Shown here: piece after piece, positions 27,026 through 36,607 of the stretch
Layout: every line of letters begins with the position of its first letter
Numbering within the stretch: the stretch's first letter is position 1
DNA from: Parageobacillus thermantarcticus
GTDB taxonomy: Bacteria; Bacillota; Bacilli; Bacillales; Anoxybacillaceae
Assembly: GCF_900111865.1 (NCBI RefSeq)
Contig: NZ_FOJS01000002.1
Span: 143,298-207,297, forward strand
DNA: 64,000 bases
Direction of reading: 5' to 3'
The notes under the pieces: generated by a model
Told to the model about the DNA's origin: nothing
What the model saw: only the letters and a program-made list of their open reading frames with translations
Database searches by the model: none
Made by a program: the position numbers and the translations under genes

Positions 27026-27064
27026 AAGGGAAGAATTATCTTCCAAGAAAATAATTCTTCCCTT
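27026..27064 (-). terminator. Terminator-like hairpin downstream of dppE
   Basis: AAGGGAAGAATTAT (27026-27039) and ATAATTCTTCCCTT (27051-27064) form a perfect 14-bp stem with an 11-base loop. The T-run on the minus strand is short, so it may act as a partial terminator or 3' stabiliser for the dpp message. Confidence 0.6.
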
Positions 27065-27073
27065 TTTCATCAA

Positions 27074-28693
27074 TTATTCAGCGATTTTTTTCGCCCAGCG
27101 TACATCCGGATAACGGTTGACAGGATACACAATGCCTTTGAATTTCGGCGACGTCAAGTAGTTTTGCGAGTAGAAATAAACAGGGATAAATGGCATATCT
27201 GTCATCAAGACTTTTTCTGCTTCATGGAGAAGTTCATAGCGTTTTTTATCATCTTGCTCTACTTTCGCCTGAGCCATCAAATCATCAAATTGTTTGTTTA
27301 CCCAGTTAGTGCGATTGTTCGGGCTATCGCCTAAGTAGAAGTCTAAAATAACAGTTGGATCGACAAAAATTCCTACCCAACCCATACGCGCCAGTTGGAA
27401 ATTCGACTGATCCGTTGTTTCCAAATATGTTTTCCATTCTTGGTTGGCCAGCTTAATTTTCACGCCAAGATTTCTTTTTAGCATTTCTTGAACTGCTTCA
27501 GCAATTTTTTTATGGTTTTCGGCCGTATTATAAATTAAAGTAACTTCTGGAAGCTTGCTCCAACCTTCTTCTTTCATTCCTTCTTGCAATAATTTTTTCG
27601 CTTCTTTAACATTTTCTTCAAAGTACGCGCCGCCTACTTCGCGGAAATCACCATCTGGAGTGTTCGCCCCATATGGAACAAACGCATACGCTGGCTTTTC
27701 TCCTGATTTCGTGATGTTTTCTACAATTGCTTTGCGATCGATGGCCATGGCAAATGCACGGCGGATTTTTGCGTTATTGAACGGCTCTTTATCTACGTTA
27801 AACATGAACATATAAGTTCCAAAGTACGGAACGACTTTGTATTCTTTATTATTTTTTTCTTGTTCAATCGCATCTGTAGGCAATGTTGCAATTAAATCGA
27901 GCTCTCCTGTTTTGTACATTTGATAATATGTCGTCGCATCATTGACCATCTTCCATGTTACTTTTTCCATATTGATCGTGTCTTTGTTCCAGTAGTGTTG
28001 GTTCTTTTCAATCACTACTTCGCTGTTATGTTTCCACTCAGTCAATCGGTAAGCTCCGTTGCTTACATATCCTTTTGCTTCGGCAGCCCATTTTGGATTC
28101 GATTCGACGAGCGATTTTTTCACTGGATAAAACGTCCACATCGTTAATAGCTTGTCAAAATAGCCTAACGGCGACTTAAGCTCCACTTGCAATGTTTTAT
28201 CATCTAATGCTTTAACCCCTACCTGATCGGCGCTTCCTTTTCCTTTGTTATATTCTTCGGCTCCTTTAATGTAGTACATGTAAAAAGCAAATGGGCTTCC
28301 TGTCTTCGGATCGAGCACGCGTTTCCAAGCATATTCAAAATCTTGGGCTGTCACCGGATCGCCATCAGACCATTTTGCATCATCGCGAATCGTAAACGTA
28401 TAAGTTTTTCCATCTTCAGATACTTTTACATCACTTGCGGCTCCTAATACAGGTTCCCCTTTTTGATTTTTCGTGTACAGTCCTTCAAACAAGTGATCAA
28501 TCACCCATCCTGATGTTGTATCCGATGCGATAGCAGGGTCTAAGCTTGGAGGTTCGCTCATCGCGTTTAACGTAATTTCTTGCTTAATATTTTTGGCTGC
28601 CCCGTCTTCGGCATTTTCCTTGCTTCCGCAGCCAGTCAACACGGCGGAAACTAATAATAGTAATGCGAATATACTTGCAAAAGCTTTTTTCAT
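27074..28693 (-). CDS. dppE: Dipeptide/oligopeptide ABC transporter, binding lipoprotein
   Basis: A 539-residue peptide-binding lipoprotein of SBP family 5. The signal peptide ends in lipobox LTGC (cysteine at residue 22). The family signature region TFTIRDDAKWSDGDPVTAQDF and RRAFAMAIDRKAIV are clear. It is the last gene of dppABCDFE, 23 bp after the dppF stop. It captures short peptides outside the cell and delivers them to DppBC. Start ATG at 28693 follows AAAGGGGGATAAAAAC. Confidence 0.9.
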   Translation of the reverse strand: MKKAFASIFALLLLVSAVLTGCGSKENAEDGAAKNIKQEITLNAMSEPPSLDPAIASDTTSGWVIDHLFEGLYTKNQKGEPVLGAASDVKVSEDGKTYTFTIRDDAKWSDGDPVTAQDFEYAWKRVLDPKTGSPFAFYMYYIKGAEEYNKGKGSADQVGVKALDDKTLQVELKSPLGYFDKLLTMWTFYPVKKSLVESNPKWAAEAKGYVSNGAYRLTEWKHNSEVVIEKNQHYWNKDTINMEKVTWKMVNDATTYYQMYKTGELDLIATLPTDAIEQEKNNKEYKVVPYFGTYMFMFNVDKEPFNNAKIRRAFAMAIDRKAIVENITKSGEKPAYAFVPYGANTPDGDFREVGGAYFEENVKEAKKLLQEGMKEEGWSKLPEVTLIYNTAENHKKIAEAVQEMLKRNLGVKIKLANQEWKTYLETTDQSNFQLARMGWVGIFVDPTVILDFYLGDSPNNRTNWVNKQFDDLMAQAKVEQDDKKRYELLHEAEKVLMTDMPFIPVYFYSQNYLTSPKFKGIVYPVNRYPDVRWAKKIAE

Positions 28694-28716
28694 GTTTTTA
28701 TCCCCCTTTGAATGGT

Positions 28717-29676
28717 TTATTGATTATACAAATGGCAAGCTGTCCAATGGTTTTTCTTTACTTCTTTCCAAGCTGGCTCCACTTTGGAACAAATGTCCGT
28801 TGCATATGGACATCTCGTGCGAAATCTACAGCCGCTTGGAGGATGAACAGGACTAGGTGGATCTCCTGAAAGAACGATTCTTTCCCTTTTCCTAGCCAGT
28901 CTTGGATTTGGGATCGGAATTGCCGACAAAAGCGCTTGCGTATAAGGATGCAACGGTTCTTCAAATAAATCGGAGCTTTCTGCAATTTCCATCATTTTTC
29001 CAAGATACATCACCCCTATCCGATCGCTAATATGTTTTACCATTCCAAGGTCATGCGCAATAAACAAATAAGTCAAGTCTTCTTCTTGTTTTAAATCATC
29101 AAGCAAGTTAACTACTTGCGCTTGAATCGAAACGTCTAAAGCGGAGATCGGCTCATCGGCGACGATAAATTTCGGTTTTACCGCCAATGCGCGCGCGATG
29201 CCGATCCGCTGTCTTTGTCCCCCGCTAAATTCGTGAGGGAATCGCTCTGCATGTTCAGGACGCAATCCTACTCTTTCAAGAAGGTGATACACTAATTCTT
29301 GTCTTTCTTTTCCTTTTGCTAAATGATGGGCATCAATCCCTTCCGCAATAATGTCGCCCACTCTCATTCGCGGATTTAATGATGCATGCGGGTCTTGGAA
29401 AATCATCTGCATTTCTCGATTCAATTTTCGCTGCGTCTGTCTGTCTAAATTCCCCAATTCATGGCCGTCGAAGCGAATCTTGCCCGAAGTGGCAGGATAA
29501 AGACCAACAATCGTTTTTCCTAATGTCGATTTTCCGCTTCCACTCTCGCCAACCAATCCGAACGTTTCTCCTCTGCGGATGGCGAAGGAAATACCGTCTA
29601 CTGATTTCACGGTTTGATTAGGGCCGATTTTAAAATACTTTTTTACATTTTCTACTTGAAGAATCTCCTCAGACAT
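28717..29676 (-). CDS. dppF: Dipeptide ABC transporter, ATP-binding protein
   Basis: A 319-residue ABC ATPase of the OppF/DppF class. Walker A GESGSGKST, Q-loop IFQDPHASLNP, signature FSGGQRQRIGIARAL and Walker B KFIVADEPISALD are all intact. The C-terminal oligopeptide-transporter extension has the cysteine cluster CRFRTRCPYATDIC ... ACH that binds an iron-sulfur cluster or metal in relatives. It pairs with DppD to drive peptide import; the genes are three bases apart. Confidence 0.92.
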   Translation of the reverse strand: MSEEILQVENVKKYFKIGPNQTVKSVDGISFAIRRGETFGLVGESGSGKSTLGKTIVGLYPATSGKIRFDGHELGNLDRQTQRKLNREMQMIFQDPHASLNPRMRVGDIIAEGIDAHHLAKGKERQELVYHLLERVGLRPEHAERFPHEFSGGQRQRIGIARALAVKPKFIVADEPISALDVSIQAQVVNLLDDLKQEEDLTYLFIAHDLGMVKHISDRIGVMYLGKMMEIAESSDLFEEPLHPYTQALLSAIPIPNPRLARKRERIVLSGDPPSPVHPPSGCRFRTRCPYATDICSKVEPAWKEVKKNHWTACHLYNQ

Positions 29677-29679
29677 CCA

Positions 29680-30687
29680 TTACTCCCTCCCTTCTGCAAT
29701 GAACGCTTCCACTTTGGGAGCTCTAGGGTCATTCAACCAGCAATTTGCTGTATGCCCATTAGAAATATGGAATGGTGTCGGGTTTTTTTCTACACAAATT
29801 TCCATCGCATATGGGCAACGCGGGGCAAATGGGCATCCTTTTGGCGGCGAAAAAAGATCCGGAGGGGAGCCCTCTATCGGCACTAGACGTTTCTTCTCTT
29901 TGTCATGCAAGTTTGGAATGGAGCGCAATAGCCCCCACGTATACGGATGTTTCGGATTTTCGAATATATCGAAAACGGTGCCCGTTTCCACCACGGTTCC
30001 GCCATACATGACGATGACCCGTTGCGCCATTTCAGCCACTACACCTAGGTCATGCGTAATTAAAATAATCGACATTCCCATCTTTTTTTGCAACTCTTTC
30101 ATCAAATCAAGAATTTGCGCTTGAATCGTCACATCCAGCGCCGTTGTCGGCTCATCGGCAATGAGCAGTTTCGGATTACACGCTAAAGCAATGGCAATCA
30201 CTACTCTCTGCCTCATTCCCCCGCTAAATTCATGGGGATATTGATGATACCTTTCTTCCGCATTAGGGATTCCTACTAGACGCAACAATTCAATCGCCTT
30301 TTGCTTCGCTTCCGCTTTCGACAGTTTTTGATGTTTCCGTATCCCTTCTGCAATCTGTTTTCCGATTTTCATTGTCGGATTTAATGATGTCATCGGGTCT
30401 TGGAAAACCATTCCTATTTCTGAACCTTTTAATTTTCGCATTTCCTTTTTCGACAAATGCAAAATCTCTTTTCCGTTAAAGCGAACGTTTCCATCCTTAA
30501 TGTTTTTCGCGGGAATTAATCCCATAATCGTTTGAACGGTTACCGTCTTGCCGCTTCCGCTTTCCCCGACAATAGCGACAACTTCCCCTTGATCGACATA
30601 AAACGAAACATCGCGAACCGCCTGAACTTCGCCGCCATATGTTGGGAATGTCACTTTTAGATGCTCTACTTCTAACAAATGGCTCAT
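29680..30687 (-). CDS. dppD: Dipeptide ABC transporter, ATP-binding protein
   Basis: A 335-residue ABC ATPase of the OppD/DppD class. Walker A GESGSGKT, signature [15 protein letters not shown], Walker [14 protein letters not shown], and the C-terminal cysteine motif [14 protein letters not shown]. Start ATG at 30687 ([10 protein letters not shown]) is preceded by AGGAGGTG at 11 bases; the GTG at 30699 overlaps that site and is unlikely. The gene is 15 bases from dppC. Confidence 0.92.
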   Translation of the reverse strand: MSHLLEVEHLKVTFPTYGGEVQAVRDVSFYVDQGEVVAIVGESGSGKTVTVQTIMGLIPAKNIKDGNVRFNGKEILHLSKKEMRKLKGSEIGMVFQDPMTSLNPTMKIGKQIAEGIRKHQKLSKAEAKQKAIELLRLVGIPNAEERYHQYPHEFSGGMRQRVVIAIALACNPKLLIADEPTTALDVTIQAQILDLMKELQKKMGMSIILITHDLGVVAEMAQRVIVMYGGTVVETGTVFDIFENPKHPYTWGLLRSIPNLHDKEKKRLVPIEGSPPDLFSPPKGCPFAPRCPYAMEICVEKNPTPFHISNGHTANCWLNDPRAPKVEAFIAEGRE

Positions 30688-30702
30688 GGAGACAATCACC
30701 TC

Positions 30703-31644
30703 CTATTTTCTAGTTCTTGGATCTAACGCATCTTGTAATCCGTCCCCAAATACGTTAAAGGCAAACATCGTCAAAGCGATCATAAATCCTGGGAAAAATA
30801 ACCTCCACCATTGACCGTTTAAAATAACGCCTAAAGCGTCATTTGCCATCGTTCCCCAGCTTGCAAACGGAGCTTGTACACCTAATCCTAAAAAACTTAA
30901 AAACGATTCAGCAAAGATGGCTTGGGGAATCGTAAAGGTTAAATTGACAATAATAATTCCTAATGCATTAGGCAACAAATGGCGGAAAATGATTTTCGCA
31001 TGTGACGTTCCCAATTTTTGTGCTGCCATCACATACTCTTGCTGCTTTAGCTGGAGGATTTGGCCTCTAATAATTCGGGCCATTCCTACCCATCCTGTAA
31101 TCGAAAGTGCAATAATGATCGTCCATAATCCCGGTTCCATAATGACCATGAGCAAAATCACAACTAATAGATACGGAATGCCGTACAGTATTTCCACAAT
31201 CCTCATTAAAATATTGTCAATGCGATCCCCAAGTTTTCCTCGTCCTGCCATATATCCTGATATTCCGCCCACAAGAACTCCTATCACTAAATCGATCAAC
31301 GCAGCGACGAGCCCGACGGTCAGCGATATACGCGCCCCATACCAAGTACGCGACCACATATCCCTTCCTAAATCATCTGTTCCGAACCAATGCTTGCTAG
31401 AAGGAGGTTGGCTGCCATTCGCCAAATTCTGATCAGAATAGCTGTATGGAACTAGATGGGGACCGACAATCGCCATAATGACAATCGCTAATAAAAGAAT
31501 CGCTCCCAGCATCGCCATTTTATTTTTTACAATGTTGATAAGGACCTGTTTCCCAAAGCTGAGACTTGGTCTTTCAATGACGTCAGACGCAAGCCTGCTG
31601 CGATCAATGGGGCGAAATAAAGCATCTTCTTTTTGTGAAATCAT
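30703..31644 (-). CDS. dppC: Dipeptide ABC transporter permease
   Basis: A 313-residue inner-membrane permease of the OppC/DppC class. It has the N-terminal OppC segment before the first membrane helix, GTDDLGRDMWSRTWYGARIS, and the EAA-type loop (QEYVMAAQKLGTSHAKIIFRH, key residues AA..G). It forms the channel with DppB. The start is two bases after the dppB stop. Confidence 0.92.
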   Translation of the reverse strand: MISQKEDALFRPIDRSRLASDVIERPSLSFGKQVLINIVKNKMAMLGAILLLAIVIMAIVGPHLVPYSYSDQNLANGSQPPSSKHWFGTDDLGRDMWSRTWYGARISLTVGLVAALIDLVIGVLVGGISGYMAGRGKLGDRIDNILMRIVEILYGIPYLLVVILLMVIMEPGLWTIIIALSITGWVGMARIIRGQILQLKQQEYVMAAQKLGTSHAKIIFRHLLPNALGIIIVNLTFTIPQAIFAESFLSFLGLGVQAPFASWGTMANDALGVILNGQWWRLFFPGFMIALTMFAFNVFGDGLQDALDPRTRK

Positions 31645-31646
31645 GC

Positions 31647-32579
31647 TTAGTCCCCCTTATTACTCGTTAACTTAATTCTCGGATCAATCAAACGGTAAGA
31701 AATGTCGACAAGAAACAACGTAATGACTAGAATCGTGCTAAAAAACACAGTCGTTCCTAAAATAACGGGATAGTCACGGTTAAAAATGCTGTCGACAAAA
31801 TATTTTCCAAGCCCTGGTATAGCAAAAATTTTCTCGATCACAAAGGTGCCTGTAATTAAAACCGCAAATAATGGACCAATAAATGTAATGACTGGCAAAA
31901 TCGCATTTCGGATACCATGCTTAATAACAATGGTTGCAGGAGACAGTCCTTTTGCTTCCGCCGTTTTGATATAATTTTGCTGCATTACTTCCAGCATGCT
32001 AGAACGCATAAAACGGGCGATGACCGCCATTGGGGTAGTGGCTAAAGCGATCGATGGCAAAATCGAATGAGCCCATGTTCCCCAAGATGCTACAGGTAAT
32101 AATTTCCATTCAACTGCAAAATATTTGATTAGCAAAGGCGCTAAAATAAAACTAGGAACGGAAATACCGATAATCGCCAAAAACATGGCTAGTCGATCAA
32201 GCAATCTATTGTGATTTAACGCGGCGATAATGCCTAACAATATTCCAAACAGAAGCGCAATCACCAACGATTGCAATCCGAGAACGGCAGAAACAGGGAA
32301 CCCATCAGCAATCAATGTATTGACATCTCTTGTTTCCGATTGAATCGATGGCCCTAAATCAAAGGTTAATAAGTTTTTCATATATAGCACATATTGGACA
32401 GGCAACGGTTTATCCAAGTTATATTTCGCTCGAATATTTTGCAATACTTCCTCCGGCAATACGTTGGCATCTGAAGCAAACGGATCGCCAGGAATAGATT
32501 TCATGATAATAAATGTCAACGTAGCAATGAGCCAAATCGTAACAATCATTGTCAACAAGCGCTTGACAATGTACATGCC
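31647..32579 (-). CDS. dppB: Dipeptide ABC transporter permease
   Basis: A 310-residue permease of the OppB/DppB class. The N-terminus MYIVKRLLTMIVTIWLIATL is the first membrane helix, followed by KSIPGDPF; the EAA loop (YIKTAEAKGLSPATIVIKH, key residues AEAKGL) is present. Start ATG at 32579 follows GGAGGG by six bases; the frame is open further upstream to 32675, but that part overlaps dppA coding and lacks a site. The gap to dppA is 32 bp. Confidence 0.91.
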   Translation of the reverse strand, partial: GMYIVKRLLTMIVTIWLIATLTFIIMKSIPGDPFASDANVLPEEVLQNIRAKYNLDKPLPVQYVLYMKNLLTFDLGPSIQSETRDVNTLIADGFPVSAVLGLQSLVIALLFGILLGIIAALNHNRLLDRLAMFLAIIGISVPSFILAPLLIKYFAVEWKLLPVASWGTWAHSILPSIALATTPMAVIARFMRSSMLEVMQQNYIKTAEAKGLSPATIVIKHGIRNAILPVITFIGPLFAVLITGTFVIEKIFAIPGLGKYFVDSIFNRDYPVILGTTVFFSTILVITLFLVDISYRLIDPRIKLTSNKGD

Positions 32580-32611
32580 CATCCCTCCTTCTTTGAGTGT
32601 TTCACGGATCA

Positions 32612-33460
32612 TTAAGCATTCACATGGCCTAATACTCCATTCGTCGCCGTCATCGCAATGATGACACATCCCCACATATGCTTATAAGCGGTGACAATAT
32701 CATCACACGTAAATGTAATGGTCCGAGGCCCTATTAATTTAACCGTTGGAAGTGTTGTCGTCATCGTTGCTTGGTTTGGCCCTTTAAATTCAATTTGGAA
32801 TGTGACAGGCCCTTCGATTTTCAACGGCGGACATTGCTTTGCTTTTTGTACGGCCTTTTTTGCTTTTTCCTTAATCAACTCATGTGCTTTGACAGGATGG
32901 AGCAATTCTGCCGCAAAACGATCAATCCCGCGTTTTACTACCGCCGCTTCGACATGTGGCAACGTTTTGCGGACTTCATTGACATACGCATCGTCTCCTG
33001 AAATAAAAATGGCAGGAACGTCGTAATAACCAGCTACGAACGCATTCATCTCCGTTTCGCCCACAACGCGGCCGTTGATCTTTATTTCGTTCACACAAAT
33101 TCCCGCTAAACTGTGGCTGATGACCGTTCTTTCCGAACCATTCTCACGCCCATGGTGGCCGACAAACATAATGCCGTCAAAACTGTCGTCAAGACCTTCA
33201 AGCTGGCACATGACTCGATTGCTCCCGGAAATAAGCCGGGCTCGTGGATCCAACTCTTCAATGAGAATGTTAGACATGTTTCCATGCCCATCGGCAACTA
33301 CCACTTCCGTTGCTCCTCCAAGAAACGCTCCCTCAATGGCTGCATTCACGTCTTGCGTCATAAGCTTACGGAACCGCTGGTACTCGCTATTTGTTTTTAG
33401 CTGCTGGTTAGTCGCAACTCCTGAAATTCCTTCCATATCCGCTGAGATAAAAATTTTCAT
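32612..33460 (-). CDS. dppA: D-aminopeptidase DppA (M55 metallopeptidase)
   Basis: A 282-residue zinc peptidase that releases D-alanine and related residues from D-peptides, allowing use of cell-wall peptides. The metal ligands expected in family M55 are visible: D8 and E10 in SADMEG, H59 in ADGHGN, H102/H103 in VGHHGRENG and E135 in GETEMNAF. It is the first gene of the dpp operon. Start ATG at 33460, nine bases after AAGAGGT; the GTG at 33469 lies on the site itself. The operon promoter should lie in 33461-33599. Confidence 0.92.
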   Translation of the reverse strand: MKIFISADMEGISGVATNQQLKTNSEYQRFRKLMTQDVNAAIEGAFLGGATEVVVADGHGNMSNILIEELDPRARLISGSNRVMCQLEGLDDSFDGIMFVGHHGRENGSERTVISHSLAGICVNEIKINGRVVGETEMNAFVAGYYDVPAIFISGDDAYVNEVRKTLPHVEAAVVKRGIDRFAAELLHPVKAHELIKEKAKKAVQKAKQCPPLKIEGPVTFQIEFKGPNQATMTTTLPTVKLIGPRTITFTCDDIVTAYKHMWGCVIIAMTATNGVLGHVNA

Positions 33461-33599
33461 AGTATTCACACCTCTTTACTTAATATTTAATTAAAAAGTT
33501 GGATGCCCATTAAACGTTAGAACAAGCGTTTACTATCGTTGTTTTCCAATCTCTTCAATCAATGACTTTCGTGAGAGAATGACCATGTCTAACACGATA

Positions 33600-34046
33600 T
33601 TAAATGTAATCAAACGTATTTTTATACACCTCTAGTTGTATAATGGTATTCATTTCAATAATTCCTTGAATGTTATTTAGCGTCTTTACTACATCTGTAA
33701 TTTCATCTTGACTCGGAACCGCGATTTGGATTAAAAGCTGATAACATCCAGAGGTTAACGTAATATAGCGGACCTCTTTCATTTCTTTTAATCGATCAAT
33801 GACATCGGACAATTTTTGCGGCTCCACTTTTAATTGAATGATGGCTCCTGCTCGAATTCCTAATGCAATCGGGTTGACTACTCCGACTACTTCGAGAATG
33901 CCATGATCAATAAGATTTTTATATCTTGTGCGGACTGTTTTTTCTGTGACATTCAATTTGTTAGCAATTTCCGTAAACGACATTCTTCCATCATTAGAGA
34001 GTAACTTAATAATCTGTCTATCTAGCTCGTCGATATCGTACTTCAT
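33600..34046 (-). CDS. Lrp/AsnC-family transcriptional regulator
   Basis: A 148-residue regulator. The N-terminal winged helix-turn-helix reads DRQIIKLLSNDGRMSFTEIA with recognition helix KLNVTEKTVRTRYKNL; the C-terminal RAM ligand-binding domain follows (GVVNPIALGIRAGAII onward). These proteins form octamers and sense amino acids. It stands between the dpp operon and a divergent amidohydrolase gene, so it is a candidate regulator of either or both. Start ATG at 34046 follows AAAAGGGGTAATT. Confidence 0.88.
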   Translation of the reverse strand: MKYDIDELDRQIIKLLSNDGRMSFTEIANKLNVTEKTVRTRYKNLIDHGILEVVGVVNPIALGIRAGAIIQLKVEPQKLSDVIDRLKEMKEVRYITLTSGCYQLLIQIAVPSQDEITDVVKTLNNIQGIIEMNTIIQLEVYKNTFDYI

Positions 34047-34220
34047 AATTACCCCTTTTCTATACTATTTTTTTATTTTTGTATTTTAAAAAGTTATTAA
34101 AATTGAACTTAACTACCGATTTACAATACAAAAAATATAATTTATTATCTTAATTAGGACTGTTTGATTTTTTATTATAATTACAATTATTTAAAAATTC
34201 AATAGCATTTTTTATACTTA

Positions 34221-34260
34221 TTAGAAAAAAATTTTTTTATAGAAAAAATTTTTTTATAAA
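34221..34260. promoter_or_regulatory. Two phased A-tract/T-tract palindromes upstream of the amidohydrolase gene
   Basis: A7T7 (34225-34238) and A6T7 (34243-34255) are embedded in a repeated TAGAAAAAA...TTTTTTTATA unit of 17-18 bp, ending just before the ribosome binding site. Strong intrinsic curvature is expected. Position next to an Lrp-type regulator suggests a binding or promoter element, but this is inference. Confidence 0.45.
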
Positions 34261-34274
34261 AGGAGAGATTATCG

Positions 34275-35432
34275 ATGATGATTGTTATTCATGGCGGAAC
34301 ATTGTTAGTAGGGAACGGGCAAAAAATCGAAAATGCTTCCATTGTAATAGAAGATGGGAAAATTAAGGGAGTCACAACAAAACTACAAGATCCGTCTCTG
34401 TTTGATCATGCTGAGACTATTGATGCATCTGGAAAATTTATTACACCTGGATTGATTGACGTTCATACCCATCTTGGCATCCATGAAGAAGGCATTGGAA
34501 AAGAAGGACATGACTTTAATGAAATCAGCTCTCCAGCTACTCCCCACGTTAGAGCGATTGATGGAATTAATCCAAGAGATAAAGGATTTGATGATGCAAG
34601 AAGAGCGGGAGTAACCACTGTGCAAGTGATGCCGGGAAGCGCTAACGTCATTGGCGGAGAAATGGTGGTGATCAAAACGGCAGGGCAAACCGTTGATGAA
34701 ATGGTTGTGAGAAATCCATCAGGAATGAAAGCCGCTTTTGGAGAAAATCCAAAACGAGTCTATGGAGACAAAGGAAAACTCCCAACAACAAGAATGGGAA
34801 TTGCCGCGCTGTTTCGCGAGCAGTTTATTCAAGCACAAACGTATCTGCAAAAAATAGAGAGTGGAAAAGAAGTCGATCGTGACCTAAAAATGGAAAATCT
34901 AGCAAAAGTATTAAAAAAGGAAATACCGCTGCGCGTTCATGCACACCGTGCGGATGACATTATGACCGTGATTCGTCTGGCGAAGGAATTTGGATTTGAT
35001 TATACGATTGAGCATTGCACTGAAGGACATCATATTGCCAATTATATTGCCGAAAGCAAAATACGGGTATCTGTCGGTCCAACCATGTCTACCCGTTCAA
35101 AAGTCGAGCTTGCCGATAAAAGTTGGCATACACTGCTTGCTTTACGTGACGCCGGAGTGTCTTTTTCGATTACCACTGACCACCCTGTTGTCGGTATTGA
35201 ACATTTAATGACGAGCGCGATTCTCGCGGTCAAACATGGATTAGAAGAGTCTCTTGCCCTTCAGGCGATTACATTAAATGCCGCAAAGCATCTAGGTATA
35301 GAAGATCGTGTCGGCTCGGTGGAAGTCGGGAAAGATGCGGACATTGTCATTTGGAGCGGCGATCCATTCGATTTGCGGCAAAATGTAGAAATGACCATGA
35401 TTAATGGCCGCATTGTGTTTCAAAAAGATTAA
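34275..35432 (+). CDS. Metal-dependent amidohydrolase (imidazolonepropionase/prolidase-like)
   Basis: A 385-residue amidohydrolase-superfamily enzyme. The metal motif DVHTHLG lies near residue 63, further ligands in RVHAHRADD and IEHCTEGHH, and the final aspartate in SITTDHPV. The small beta-sandwich pieces at both ends (IENASIVIEDGKI, VEVGKDADIVIWSGDPFD) are typical. COG1228-type relatives act on cyclic amides or N-acyl dipeptides; the substrate here is unknown. The genomic neighbours suggest peptide or amino-acid breakdown. Start ATG at 34275 follows AAAGGAGAG by about seven bases. Confidence 0.85.
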   Translation: MMIVIHGGTLLVGNGQKIENASIVIEDGKIKGVTTKLQDPSLFDHAETIDASGKFITPGLIDVHTHLGIHEEGIGKEGHDFNEISSPATPHVRAIDGINPRDKGFDDARRAGVTTVQVMPGSANVIGGEMVVIKTAGQTVDEMVVRNPSGMKAAFGENPKRVYGDKGKLPTTRMGIAALFREQFIQAQTYLQKIESGKEVDRDLKMENLAKVLKKEIPLRVHAHRADDIMTVIRLAKEFGFDYTIEHCTEGHHIANYIAESKIRVSVGPTMSTRSKVELADKSWHTLLALRDAGVSFSITTDHPVVGIEHLMTSAILAVKHGLEESLALQAITLNAAKHLGIEDRVGSVEVGKDADIVIWSGDPFDLRQNVEMTMINGRIVFQKD

Positions 35433-35459
35433 TTCCATACCTAATGAGGAAATGGTGGA

Positions 35460-35570
35460 TATCCAACATCTTTGGTGCAATATCTTTGTATGCGTTGAAG
35501 AAAAAAAGGAGTAACCAGATCCACGGTGCTTAAGGGATTTCAAATCGATTTAGAAGGTCTTTTCCGTAAA
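35460..35570 (+). pseudogene. C-terminal remnant of a second Uma2-family gene
   Basis: About 37 codons resemble the end of the gene at 25233-25796: LYALKKK, then after a one-base shift GVTRSTVLKGFQIDLEGLFRKK, against LDALKEKGIARSEVLKGFHI...LF. No upstream part is present. It shows that a paralogue once stood between the amidohydrolase and enoyl-CoA hydratase genes. Confidence 0.6.
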
Positions 35571-35607
35571 AAATTGACCGATTCTGCTCTAGTCTTATTT
35601 TCCACCG

Positions 35608-35653
35608 AAAACGGCTCTGGCCTAAAAAATTTTCTTAGGCGAGAGCCGTTTGG
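35608..35653 (-). terminator. Terminator of the enoyl-CoA hydratase gene
   Basis: AAACGGCTCTGGCCTAA and TTAGGCGAGAGCCGTTT pair with one mismatch around an AT-rich loop. On the minus strand the stem is followed by TTTTCGG. It lies ten bases after the gene end and may act in both directions. Confidence 0.65.
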
Positions 35654-35662
35654 CATTTTCGT

Positions 35663-36427
35663 TTATTTTCCCTGAAACTTCGGCTTCCGTTTTTCTAAAA
35701 AGGCGCGCACTCCTTCGCGATGATCTTCCGTTTGTCGCATTTTTTGCTGTGCCTCTGTTTCGAGCTGAAGCACCTTTAACAATTCATCTTTTGTCAAATT
35801 GACGTACAACTTCTTTGTCGCGATCATCGCCTGCAGCGGTTTTGCTTGCCATTCAGCGACTTTTTCCTCAGCTTTAGCTTCATCGTCAACAACTATGTCG
35901 ACAATGCCGAGTTCGTATGCTTCTTCAGCGTTCATCAGTTTTCCTTCCCAAATGATATGCTTCGCCTTGACTTGCCCGACTCGCTTCGCCAAAAGAAAAT
36001 GTCCGCCTCCATCTGGAATCAGTCCGATGCCGATAAAGTTCATCGCCAGTCGCGCCGCTTTTGTCGCAATAACGTAGTCGCTAGCTAGCGCAAAACTTAG
36101 TCCCAATCCCGCCGCTGGTCCATGGACGACAGAAACGACGATTTTTGGCATGCTGTATAACGTCATAATCACTTCTTGAATGGTGTTCATGATCTCAGGA
36201 AATTTTTCTGGATCGTCTACACTTAACATCGTTTTAATATCGCCTCCGGCGGAAAATCCTCTTCCTTTTCCGCGAATGAGAACGATCAGTGCATCGCTTT
36301 GTTCAATTTGCCGCAGCGCTTCGAGCAACTCCTTTAACATTTGTTCATTCATCGCGTTTAACGAATCCGGGCGGCTCAGCTCCAATACCGCCACATTACC
36401 TGAAAACGAAAGAACGACAGTTTCCAT
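35663..36427 (-). CDS. Enoyl-CoA hydratase/isomerase
   Basis: A 254-residue crotonase-fold enzyme. The oxyanion-hole motifs are GRGFSAGGDIKTML near residue 56 and HGPAAGLGLSFALASDY near residue 104; GLIPDGGGHFLLA marks the active-site loop, where the usual catalytic glutamate may be replaced by Asp (DGGG). The change makes the exact reaction (hydratase, isomerase or other) uncertain. Start ATG at 36427 follows AAGGGGG at six bases; ATG at 36433 touches the site. A monocistronic gene with its own terminator. Confidence 0.85.
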   Translation of the reverse strand: METVVLSFSGNVAVLELSRPDSLNAMNEQMLKELLEALRQIEQSDALIVLIRGKGRGFSAGGDIKTMLSVDDPEKFPEIMNTIQEVIMTLYSMPKIVVSVVHGPAAGLGLSFALASDYVIATKAARLAMNFIGIGLIPDGGGHFLLAKRVGQVKAKHIIWEGKLMNAEEAYELGIVDIVVDDEAKAEEKVAEWQAKPLQAMIATKKLYVNLTKDELLKVLQLETEAQQKMRQTEDHREGVRAFLEKRKPKFQGK

Positions 36428-36567
36428 GTCCATCCCCCTTGTTTGGCCATTATTCTTTTATTCATTTCCCCATATACCCGCCAAATTCCTGTTTTTTGAT
36501 GAAAAAACACATGCATCAAATTCCTATGTTGCAACGCTTGATGTAGAACCGATTCCCCACATCTCTC

Positions 36568-36602
36568 AAAAAAAGGGGACTGGCCACTTCGCCAGTCCTT
36601 TC
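36568..36602 (-). terminator. Terminator of the aldehyde dehydrogenase gene
   Basis: GGACTGGC and GCCAGTCC form an eight-base stem with a six-base loop, followed on the minus strand by CC and seven T. It begins six bases past the stop codon. Confidence 0.85.
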
Positions 36603-36607
36603 AGCGT

